From assembly GCF_024606225.1 (NCBI RefSeq), contig NZ_JAGRPU010000005.1, positions 141,653 to 205,652 of the forward strand: 64,000 nt of DNA, written 5' to 3'. Numbering within the stretch: the first letter of the stretch is position 1; each line of letters begins with the position of its first letter. Of the stretch, positions 9,207-15,115 are shown piece after piece. Both the position numbers and the translations under genes were made by a program. This DNA is from Endozoicomonas sp. ISHI1. Lineage in GTDB: Bacteria; Pseudomonadota; Gammaproteobacteria; Pseudomonadales; Endozoicomonadaceae. The notes beneath the pieces are model-generated. The model was not told where the DNA came from, searched no databases, and saw only the letters and a program-made list of their open reading frames with translations.

Positions 9207-9223
9207 AACTAGTCTGACTAGTT
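9207..9223. promoter_or_regulatory. Probable operator of the phd/PIN operon
   Basis: AACTAGT-ctg-ACTAGTT is a perfect inverted repeat with 7-bp arms, 35 bp upstream of the antitoxin start. Phd-type antitoxins bind such palindromes to autoregulate. The role is inferred from position. Confidence 0.6.
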
Positions 9224-9245
9224 ATATATGTCAACCTCAGTCTCT

Positions 9246-9293
9246 TCCAATATGAAATGAGCCTGAAGGGGAGCCCAGTTTCCAACATGAAAT
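9246..9293. repeat. Short direct repeat (ATGAAATGAGCCTG)
   Basis: The sequence TCCAA(T/C)ATGAAATGAGCCTG occurs twice about 34 bp apart at the edge of the A-rich repeat region. No function is evident. Confidence 0.5.
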
Positions 9294-9370
9294 GAGCCTG
9301 TAAAATTCAGCACTGTCGTTCATGATGCGAGGGTGAAGATCATAGAAAATAAAAATAAAAAAAATAAAAA

Positions 9371-9738
9371 GGACATCCACAAAAATAAAAAAAAAAACAA
9401 AAAGGACATCCACAAAAATAAAACCAGTTAAAAAGGACATCCAGAAAATTAAAAAAGGTCATCCAGAATAAAAATAAAAAGGATAAAAAAATAAAAAGGA
9501 CACCCATATATTTGACCAATCGACTGGTTGAACTATCTTCCTCCTGTTACCCCTTATTGTCTTTGTATTAGGAGATCCCATGACTCAAGCCAGAAAATTA
9601 AAAAGAATTAAAAAGGACATCCAAAAATTAAAAAAATAGAATTAAAAAGGACATCCAAAAATTAAAAAAATTAAAAAGAAAATTAAAAAGGACATCCATA
9701 TATTTTGTAAATTAAAAAGTAAATTAAAAAGGACATCC
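9371..9738. repeat. A-rich GGACATCC array upstream of the REP transposase
   Basis: The octamer GGACATCC occurs seven times, plus one GGTCATCC and one GGACACCC, in a background of AAAATAAAAA or AAATTAAAAA. The repeats are irregularly spaced and nearly free of G and C otherwise. GGACATCC/GGACACCC also forms the foot of the hairpin REP-like elements further on, so the array probably belongs to the same element family. No protein-coding potential is seen apart from the truncated transposase start inside it. Confidence 0.75.
9501..9639 (+). pseudogene. Truncated 5' copy of the REP-associated transposase gene
   Basis: About 97 bp (9501-9597) repeat the leader and first five codons (MTQAR) of the transposase at 9813 with only a few mismatches. 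The coding part then runs straight into the A-rich GGACATCC array and stops at 9639 after 19 codons. The ribosome-binding site (AGGAGATCCCATG) is preserved. This is a partial duplication with the array inserted in the fifth codon. Confidence 0.75.
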
Positions 9739-9812
9739 ATATATTTGACCAATCGACTGAATGAACTATCTTCCTCCTGTTACCCATTATTGTCTTTGTA
9801 GTAGGAGATCCC

Positions 9813-10796
9813 ATGACTCAAGCCCGCAGCAGCCTGATTGATTCAGGTTCGACTCCGTATTATCACTGTATGTCTCGGTGTGTTCGCAGGGCTTATTTGT
9901 GTGGTGAAGATCATCAGACCGGGAGGAATTTTGAGCATCGCAGGCAGTGGGTGGTCGATCGTATACAGGTATTAGTCTCCATTTTTGCCATCGAAGTATG
10001 TGCTTATGCTGTGATGTCTAATCATTATCATCTGGTACTACATATTAACACCAGTGAGGTTGAGAGCTGGAATCGAGATGAAATACTTCGGCGATGGACT
10101 ACCCTTTTCACTGGACCTTTATTGATCCAACGCTATATGAGCAACGACACTCTCAGTCGCTCAGAACTCAGCCGCATTGATGAATATGTGGCAGAGTATC
10201 GTATCCGTTTGAAGAATATCAGCTGGTTTATGCGTTGTTTGAACGAGTATCTAGCCCGTGAAGCCAACAAGGAAGATGGTTGTAAAGGTCGATTCTGGGA
10301 AGGGCGTTTTAAGAGTCAGGCGTTACTGGATGAGTCGGCTTTGCTGACCTGCATGGCATATGTTGACCTGAATCCTGTCCGGGCAAAACTGGCATCCACA
10401 TCGGAACAATCGGACTATACCTCTATCCAGAAACGTATCGAAAAAGCTACTGAAGCGACAGATTGCAACCAGCCGTTCATGTTGAAGCCTTTTCAGAGTC
10501 AGGGGCAAAATACGAATAAAGCATTGCCTTATATTCTTCATGATTACCTGGAGCTAGTGGACTGGAGTGGAAGAGCATTGAGAACGGATAAGAAAGGTTC
10601 TATACCAGAAAGCTCACCTCCTATCCTGACAAGACTTGAAATCGATGCTGACGAATGGCTAAAAACCATGAGTTGGAACAATCGATTCTATCGCGCAGCT
10701 GGAAGACTCAAGGCCATGAAGGCATATGCTATCAGTGCAGGTCAACAATGGCTTCAAGGGTTAAATTATTGTGGTCGTTTATTCCAATCTGGCTGA
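9813..10796 (+). CDS. REP-associated tyrosine transposase (Y1/HUH, RAYT)
   Basis: A 327-residue member of the IS200/Y1 transposase superfamily. The histidine pair is in VMSNHYHLVLH (about residue 70) and the candidate catalytic Tyr in CLNEYLAREANKE. The family signature GRFWEGRFKSQALLD followed by YVDLNPVRAKLA is intact. Such proteins cut and join single-stranded DNA at REP hairpins and are thought to spread them. AGGAG precedes the ATG by 8 bp. It is the longer marine-type version (E. coli RayT is about half as long). REP-like hairpins with matching flanks lie within 5.3 kb downstream, which supports the RAYT assignment over a free-living IS. Confidence 0.88.
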   Translation: MTQARSSLIDSGSTPYYHCMSRCVRRAYLCGEDHQTGRNFEHRRQWVVDRIQVLVSIFAIEVCAYAVMSNHYHLVLHINTSEVESWNRDEILRRWTTLFTGPLLIQRYMSNDTLSRSELSRIDEYVAEYRIRLKNISWFMRCLNEYLAREANKEDGCKGRFWEGRFKSQALLDESALLTCMAYVDLNPVRAKLASTSEQSDYTSIQKRIEKATEATDCNQPFMLKPFQSQGQNTNKALPYILHDYLELVDWSGRALRTDKKGSIPESSPPILTRLEIDADEWLKTMSWNNRFYRAAGRLKAMKAYAISAGQQWLQGLNYCGRLFQSG

Positions 10797-11163
10797 TTCA
10801 TTTTTTCAGCCTCATACGTCAGACTCTTGCAGTATAACTTTGGCGAGATGACATTCTGTGTCTTTCAAAAATCTATTTACTCGTTTTTTCCTTGTTTTAT
10901 CGGGTTCAGGGTCATTCCTACGAATGCAAGCTTGATCCTACCAGGTGGTTTTCTCGCACGAAGGAATATCTTTTGGTTTCTGGTTCAAAAATTTTGGAAA
11001 TTTTGCGGATGTCCTGATTGTCCTGTTTCTTCCATTTCTTTATATACCTCTTCCATTCTGGAAACCCACATATAAATGTGGGTGTCTCAGATTATGACCA
11101 GATTATGATTTTTTGATTCCCTTCTGTTTTTTGCCTAGAGTGGTAGGGCGATGGAGGTATTTT
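10797..11163. other. Intergenic region downstream of the transposase, holding one REP-like hairpin
   Basis: Open frames here have no recognisable protein and are rich in Phe/Leu codons from T-runs. The only structured feature is ACCCACA-tataaa-TGTGGGT at 11064-11083 followed by GTCTC, a REP-like element. Confidence 0.6.
11064..11087 (+). repeat. REP-like hairpin element
   Basis: ACCCACATATAAATGTGGGT folds into a perfect 7-bp stem with a 6-nt loop and is followed by GTCT. It is the first of about ten such elements between 11 and 15.1 kb. Confidence 0.75.
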
Positions 11164-11652
11164 ATGGAAAACCTGTACAAAACCGATTACACCCAATGGC
11201 TCGGACAGCAACGGGAACTGCTCGCTAACGGCCAATTTGACCAATTAGACATCCCTAATTTATTGGAGGCGATGGATTCTGAAATGGGAGACACGACCAA
11301 TGAATTACGTTCCCATTTGCGGGTATTGCTGCTGCATTTGCTCAAATACGACTACCAGAAAAGAATACTCAAAGACTCATGGGTTGAGGATAAAGTCATA
11401 CATACATGGATGCCGAGTATTTACAACTCAAGAATGGAAATAAAGGAGCACATGAAGAGAAACCTAAGCCTTGAGCCCAAGACTGATGAAATACTGTCAG
11501 AAGCCTATCTAACAGCAAAAAGAAACGCTATAAAAGAGTTGAACAAATTTATCCGCATCGAAAACAAGCGACTGAACAAAAACAGCATCCCCGACGAATG
11601 CCTTTGGACATTTGAAAAAATCACTGATGACGACTGGCTGCCAGAAGGCTAA
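11164..11652 (+). CDS. DUF29 family protein
   Basis: A 162-residue protein with the DUF29 pattern: an N-terminal YxTDYTQWLGQQRELLxxGxFDQLDIPNLLEAMDxE, a central LRVLLLHLLKYDYQ, and a C-terminal PDECLWTFEKITDDDWLPEG. No biochemical role is established. The ATG at 11164 has GGAGG upstream; an in-frame start at 11113 lacks one. A second DUF29 gene is at 18.3 kb, and DUF29 genes are frequent in variable regions. Confidence 0.85.
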   Translation: MENLYKTDYTQWLGQQRELLANGQFDQLDIPNLLEAMDSEMGDTTNELRSHLRVLLLHLLKYDYQKRILKDSWVEDKVIHTWMPSIYNSRMEIKEHMKRNLSLEPKTDEILSEAYLTAKRNAIKELNKFIRIENKRLNKNSIPDECLWTFEKITDDDWLPEG

Positions 11653-11770
11653 ATCATCATCGCAGCCCCTACCCCCGCTACCGAGCCAATGGTGCTGAAA
11701 TAGCTGCCCTGCTTCTGGGCACTGCGCCCTGGAGACATAAGGTTTGCACTCAGGAAGCCAAGGGGGTGAT

Positions 11771-11816
11771 ATTAAGGAACACATGAAAAGGAACCCCACA
11801 GCCTTGAGCCCAAGAG
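11771..11816 (+). pseudogene. Short duplicated fragment of the DUF29 gene
   Basis: ATTAAGGAACACATGAAAAG and CCTTGAGCCCAAGAG match positions 11442-11484 of the intact gene with small differences and a 4-bp offset. It encodes only IKEHMKRN plus a frameshifted tail. It sits just before a block (ACAGAATGAATCA, then TTTTATGG, then TGTC) that recurs at 14563. Confidence 0.6.
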
Positions 11817-11940
11817 AAATAGCAAAAAAAACAGAAAAAACAGGACAGCCACAGAATGAATCAGTTTTTATGGATGTCCCTTTTTTTATGTTTATTTCAT
11901 CCCATTTATTTCAGCTGCAAAAGCATTACCAGCCGATGAT

Positions 11941-12237
11941 TCAGGAATGAGCCAGCCCTAGCATGGCGACAATCTGTTTGGGTTCCCTGGCGAGCAGGTT
12001 CAGCAACACACGGGCAGGGCCGTTCGGTTTGCGGTCGCCCCGCTCCCAGTGGCGAAGGGTGGGCAGTTTTACACCTACAGCTTGGGCAAACTCTTCCTGA
12101 GTCATATTGAGCTGCTGGCGAATGCCTTTGATGTCCGGGGGTGTCAACTCATGGACAATTGCACCTGTATTCTCACCTTTTGTGTAGGCTACGGCCTCTT
12201 CAAGGCCCTGGATAATGCTGTTCGCTACGCTTTTCAT
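11941..12237 (-). CDS. HigA/NadS-type HTH antitoxin
   Basis: The C-terminal two thirds is an XRE-family helix-turn-helix: IKGIRQQLNMTQEEFAQAVGVKLPTLRHWERGDRKPNGPARVLLNLL. The recognition helix and the WERGDRKP cap are typical of antitoxins of RelE-like toxins. The start at 12237 (MKSVANSIIQGL) overlaps the toxin stop by 4 bp (ATGA). It would bind the toxin and repress the operon. The toxin partner is broken, so this antitoxin may now be solitary. Confidence 0.85.
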   Translation of the reverse strand: MKSVANSIIQGLEEAVAYTKGENTGAIVHELTPPDIKGIRQQLNMTQEEFAQAVGVKLPTLRHWERGDRKPNGPARVLLNLLAREPKQIVAMLGLAHS

Positions 12238-12565
12238 TTTTTCCATCCTCTTTCGAGCAGAGAGACTAATTGTTTCATGGTGTTGCGGTCTGCCTTTGAC
12301 AGGTTTTCCTGTTGGTTTTTCCTATAAACCGTGAGCAGGAACAGGGGCATTGATGGGTTCTTGTAGAAGTGGATAATCCGCACTCCTCCACTCTTGCCTG
12401 ATGCACCTCTTTGCCACCGGAGCTTACGGATGCCGCCTGTACCCTTCATGATCACGCCAGCCTCAGGGTTTGCCGCCAGGTAATAATGATATGGCGGCGT
12501 TCCTCACTGGATAGAAGGCTCTCAGCTTCGACCTGATAGTTTTTCAGTTCAACGACCGTATGCAT
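12234..12565 (-). pseudogene. Frameshifted HigB/RelE-type toxin
   Basis: The 5' part (MHTVVELKNYQVEAE, then SLLSSEERRHII) and the 3' part (YLAANPEAGVIMKGTGGIRK, then LRWQRGASGKSGGVRIIHFY) together form one RelE/HigB-family protein of about 110 residues. They lie in different frames, with the shift at about 12481-12490 in ATTATTACC; one missing base explains it. The C-terminal part keeps the GGVRIIHF(Y) and LLTVYRKNQQENLSKAD motifs. A GTG/ATG near 12455 could express a truncated product, but the N-terminal helices would be missing. A sequencing error is possible. Confidence 0.8.
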
Positions 12566-12572
12566 TAGAGTG

Positions 12573-12587
12573 TAATCCAATGGATTA
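12573..12587. promoter_or_regulatory. Probable operator of the higBA-like operon
   Basis: TAATCCA-a-TGGATTA is a perfect 7-bp inverted repeat starting 8 bp upstream of the toxin start. HTH antitoxins of this type commonly bind such a site for autoregulation. Confidence 0.6.
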
Positions 12588-12659
12588 GTTCAGGCAAAGT
12601 ATAATGGTTGGTAAGAAAGGTGCAAGCCGGTGGTTTTTCGCAGATTCAAGCGGATTCAA

Positions 12660-12703
12660 GGACACCCGTATATAAGTGTGCCCGTATATAAGTGTGGGTG
12701 TCC
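12660..12703 (+). repeat. REP-like element, double unit
   Basis: GGACACCC and GGGTGTCC bracket two copies of GTATATAAGTGTG. It looks like two REP units that share one left arm. No gene lies in 12588-12868 apart from this and the next element. Confidence 0.75.
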
Positions 12704-12742
12704 TATTTATTCTATTTATTTATTTTTTAAGGATGGAGTCGA

Positions 12743-12770
12743 GGACACCTACATATAAGTGTGGGTGTCC
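12743..12770 (+). repeat. REP-like hairpin element
   Basis: GGACACCTACATATAAGTGT is followed by GGGTGTCC; the arms GGACACC and GGGTGTCC pair. It carries the full GGACACC foot shared with the A-rich array at 9.4-9.7 kb. Confidence 0.75.
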
Positions 12771-12868
12771 TAGATTATTCTCAATTTCTTCTCTTCCGTA
12801 AATCTCCCAATTTCACGGATATGATATCAATGCTATCGTTTATAAATTAAATACATCTGGAGATCCTT

Positions 12869-13102
12869 ATGGCTAACCTGTTAGTTCGTAATATTGATGA
12901 GGCAATAGTAGATGCTCTAAAAGCTCAGGCGGGAAAGCACGGAAGAAGCGCAGAGGCTGAGCATCGTAAAATTCTTGAAGCAGCTCTCCTTCGTCCCAGA
13001 AATAAAAACTTCACTGAAGCGTTGAAAAACATTCCAGATGTCGGCTCTGATACGGACTTCGAACGAATCAATGATGAGGGTGATCGTGATGTATTTAATT
13101 GA
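12869..13102 (+). CDS. FitA-like (RHH) antitoxin
   Basis: A 77-residue protein starting MANLLVRNIDEAIVDALKAQAGKHGRSAEAEHRKIL, the ribbon-helix-helix pattern of FitA/StbC plasmid-stability antitoxins that pair with PIN toxins. GGAG is 6 bases before the ATG. The toxin gene begins at 13089, overlapping the end of this gene, but it is damaged. Confidence 0.85.
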   Translation: MANLLVRNIDEAIVDALKAQAGKHGRSAEAEHRKILEAALLRPRNKNFTEALKNIPDVGSDTDFERINDEGDRDVFN

Positions 13103-13393
13103 CACCAATGTCATCAGTGAGTTGAGAAAATTCGTCATCGGAATGACTGTGTTCAGGCAGAACAGTTAGAACTATGGCTAAATCATCTGATACATCATTA
13201 CCGAGATTATATCCTGGACTTTGGTTGTACCGAAGCACAAATTTGGGGAAAACTCAGAGTACCCCACCATGAAAATGCAATTGATAAACAAATTGCGGCA
13301 ACAGCCCTTGTTTATGACCTGATAGTAGTCACAAGAAGCACCCGGGATTTTATGGATACAGGGGTTAATTTGCTCAATCCATTCGAGAATTGA
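13089..13393 (+). pseudogene. Broken FitB-like PIN toxin
   Basis: The N-terminus MYLIDTNVISELRK is a perfect FitB/VapC start with the first catalytic Asp. The frame then ends after 26 codons. The rest of the PIN domain continues in another frame (NDCVQAEQLELWL, then TEAQIWGKL, HHENAIDKQIAATALVYDL and VVTRSTRDFMDTGVNLLNPF) to the stop at 13391. About 20-40 residues normally found between the two parts are missing, so an internal deletion rather than a single indel is likely. The 3' part is duplicated at 14603. Confidence 0.8.
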
Positions 13394-13567
13394 ACAAATA
13401 GATAATGTCGATAGGGCGGAGTTCTGACGTTATTACAGTGCAAGGAATTGGCCTGACTTACAAGCCCTGGCTCCATGCTGTTAACTCCGGTCTGGAATTT
13501 TGTGGGTGCCCCCATCTCTTTTTCCCAGATTATTACCTACATATAAGTGCGGATGTCCCATTTATTT
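13228..13567 (+). repeat. 340-bp direct repeat, copy 1
   Basis: It runs from TACCGAAGCACAAATTTG to TCCCATTTATT and is about 97% identical to 14603-14942 (roughly ten substitutions, no indels seen). It spans the 3' end of the PIN toxin gene and the following non-coding stretch up to a REP-like half element (CTACATATAAGTGCGGATGT). Confidence 0.85.
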
Positions 13568-13641
13568 TTTAGTCAGAAATTTTATGATGGGTGTCCTATA
13601 TCTTTTTACATAGGGGGTTATTGCCAGATTATTTTTTAGAA

Positions 13642-13665
13642 ACCCACATATAAATGTGGGTGTCC
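13642..13665 (+). repeat. REP-like hairpin element
   Basis: ACCCACATATAAATGTGGGT followed by GTCC; identical stem and loop to the copy at 11064. Apart from this and the REP-like half element that ends copy 1 of the 340-bp repeat, 13394-13710 holds no gene that I can support. Confidence 0.75.
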
Positions 13666-13710
13666 GAGATTATTATCAGAAATTTTATGGGTGTTTTTTT
13701 AATTCTTCGG

Positions 13711-14001
13711 TCAATAACCAGCCTCTTTCTGGTGTCGTACTGCAAGCACCGTAGCAAGACCATTCTCTATTCGATATAAAGCAACATAACCACTGTTACC
13801 GAAATCAATTAGCCACTCTCTAAACTCTGGCTCCATACCATCAACAGGACGACCAATCTCAGGTTGACAGGCTAAAACCTTAATGCCTGAGCGAATTGCT
13901 TTAATCGCACGACTGGCTGAATTTCCATCTTTCTGTGCCAAAAATTGGTGTAATCGTTGAACATCTCTAAGAGCGGAAGGTGACCATATCAGTCGTGACA
14001 C
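13711..14001 (-). CDS. RelE/ParE-family toxin
   Basis: A 96-residue protein with the ParE-type start (MSRLIWSPSALRDVQRLHQFLAQKD), the central IGRPVDGMEPEFREWLIDFGNSGYVALYRI and the C-terminal VLAVRHQKEAGY. These match the RelE/ParE superfamily, whose members inhibit gyrase or cleave mRNA. It overlaps the upstream antitoxin gene by 13 bp. It appears intact. Confidence 0.88.
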   Translation of the reverse strand: MSRLIWSPSALRDVQRLHQFLAQKDGNSASRAIKAIRSGIKVLACQPEIGRPVDGMEPEFREWLIDFGNSGYVALYRIENGLATVLAVRHQKEAGY

Positions 14002-14261
14002 TTAGGAATCTCCCCATTTTCACCCGCCTCAAGCTTTTCTAACCATGCATCCGCTTCTTCAAGCGTTAGGTGCATACCATTCTCTTGATAGCTGTTCCAA
14101 GCATTAAGGGCGTCCTGTTTGAAAGCCTCTTTTTTCTCTTCACATGTTACATAACGACGAATAGCTTCACACATTATCCAATGTGCTGATCGGTGTCTGG
14201 CCTCCGCCAAATTCTTAACTCTTCTTTTCAGGTCTTCATCAAGCTTTACCGAGGTTACCAT
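13989..14261 (-). CDS. CopG/RHH-type antitoxin
   Basis: A 90-residue protein. The start MVTSVKLDEDLKRRVKNLAEARHRSAHWIMCEAIRRYV is a ribbon-helix-helix DNA-binding domain. An acidic C-terminal part (LEEADAWLEKLEAGENGEIP) should bind the toxin. GGGAG precedes the ATG, and a palindrome lies just upstream. Confidence 0.88.
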   Translation of the reverse strand: MVTSVKLDEDLKRRVKNLAEARHRSAHWIMCEAIRRYVTCEEKKEAFKQDALNAWNSYQENGMHLTLEEADAWLEKLEAGENGEIPKCHD

Positions 14262-14274
14262 TTGTTTCTCCCTT

Positions 14275-14293
14275 GGTATTAAAAGGTAATACC
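14275..14293. promoter_or_regulatory. Probable operator of the RHH/ParE operon
   Basis: GGTATTA-aaagg-TAATACC is a 7-bp inverted repeat 13 bp upstream of the antitoxin start, the place where RHH antitoxins bind. Confidence 0.6.
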
Positions 14294-14602
14294 CATTAAT
14301 ACTATACCATAAGACCCAAAAGTAAAGAAAACCCTCGTTTTAGTATCCGGCCAGAAAAATTGCTTACACGTCAGATACTTCAAAACCCTTACAGCTTCAA
14401 CATTGAGAATGGTTTTTGAGAGCCTGAAGCCCGTTATTTATCAAACTTTCAGCCAAACCCGAATGCTTCTCAAAAACGGTGAAAATCGAGAAACAATTAT
14501 CTTGAAAAACACCGGAGCACCGAGAGATCACACCCCCGAGAGATAGCGAGAGATAGTACACCCACAGAATGAATCAAATTTTATGGGTGTCTCTTTTTTT
14601 CC
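14294..14602. other. Intergenic stretch without a recognisable gene
   Basis: No ORF with recognisable features. Two direct copies of CGAGAGAT(A/C) lie near 14520-14550. The block ACAGAATGAATCA followed by TTTTATGGGTGTC at 14563-14590 resembles 11853-11878, and the 340-bp repeat begins at the end of this stretch. Confidence 0.5.
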
Positions 14603-14768
14603 TACCGAAGCACAAATTTGGGGAAAACTCAGAGTACCCCACCATGAAAATGCAATTGATAAACAAATTGCGGCAACAGCCCTTGTTTATGACCTGACAG
14701 TAGTCACAAGAAACACCCGGGATTTTATGGATACAGGGGTTAATTTGCTCAATCCATTCGAGAATTGA
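14603..14768 (+). pseudogene. 3' fragment of a PIN toxin gene (duplicate)
   Basis: It encodes TEAQIWGKLRVPHHENAID through LVYDLTVVTRNTRDFMDTG to NLLNPFEN, identical in most residues to the C-terminal half of the broken toxin at 13089. There is no antitoxin or N-terminus in front of it. It came with the 340-bp duplication. Confidence 0.8.
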
Positions 14769-14910
14769 ACAAATAGATAATGTCGATAGGGTGGAGTTCT
14801 GGCGTTATTACAGTGCAAGGAATTGGCCTGACCTACAAGCCCTGGCTTCATGCTGTTAACTCCGGTCTGAAATTTTGTGGGTACCCCCATCTCTTTTTCC
14901 CAGATTATTA

Positions 14911-14933
14911 CCTACATATAAGTGTGGGTGTCC
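14911..14933 (+). repeat. REP-like element at the right end of the 340-bp repeat
   Basis: CCTACATATAAGTGTGGGTG followed by TCC; the arms are imperfect (CCTACA/TGTGGG). Confidence 0.65.
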
Positions 14934-14958
14934 CATTTATTTATTCAAGGGGATTCAA

Positions 14959-14986
14959 GGACACCCATATATAAGTGTGGGTGTCC
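14959..14986 (+). repeat. REP-like hairpin element, complete GGACACCC/GGGTGTCC form
   Basis: GGACACCC-atatataagtgt-GGGTGTCC is a perfect 8-bp stem. The flank GATTCAAGG also precedes the element at 12660, so flanks are copied too. Confidence 0.8.
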
Positions 14987-15001
14987 TATTAATTTTAAGA
15001 A

Positions 15002-15026
15002 ACCCACATATAAAATGTGGGTGTCC
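15002..15026 (+). repeat. REP-like hairpin element
   Basis: ACCCACATATAAAATGTGGG followed by TGTCC; the loop is one base longer than in the other copies. A half element (ATAAATGTGGGTATCCC) follows at 15037-15053. Confidence 0.75.
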
Positions 15027-15087
15027 AATATTATTGATAAATGTGGGTATCCCAGTTTATTCTCTAAGTTCTCATATTTATTTTGAA

Positions 15088-15111
15088 ACCCACATATAAA
15101 TGTGGGTGTCC
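15088..15111 (+). repeat. REP-like hairpin element next to the oligosaccharyltransferase gene
   Basis: ACCCACATATAAATGTGGGT followed by GTCC, ending 5 bp from the stop codon of the minus-strand gene at 15116. On that strand the stem could also act as a weak terminator. Confidence 0.75.
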
Positions 15112-15115
15112 TAGA

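Larger units (their letters stand above)
14603..14942 (+). repeat. 340-bp direct repeat, copy 2
   Basis: Second copy of 13228-13567. Its right end includes an intact REP-like element (14911-14933) where copy 1 carries a mutated one, which suggests that REP-like elements marked the duplicated segment. Confidence 0.85.

Noticed and set aside
9371..9738. Possible CRISPR array (GGACATCC repeats)
   Set aside because: The repeated unit is only 8 bp, spacing is irregular, intervening DNA is low-complexity A/T rather than unique spacers, and no cas gene is present.
10827..11075. 82-codon frame downstream of the transposase
   Set aside because: It is Phe/Ser-rich from T-runs and ends inside a REP-like hairpin; nothing supports translation.
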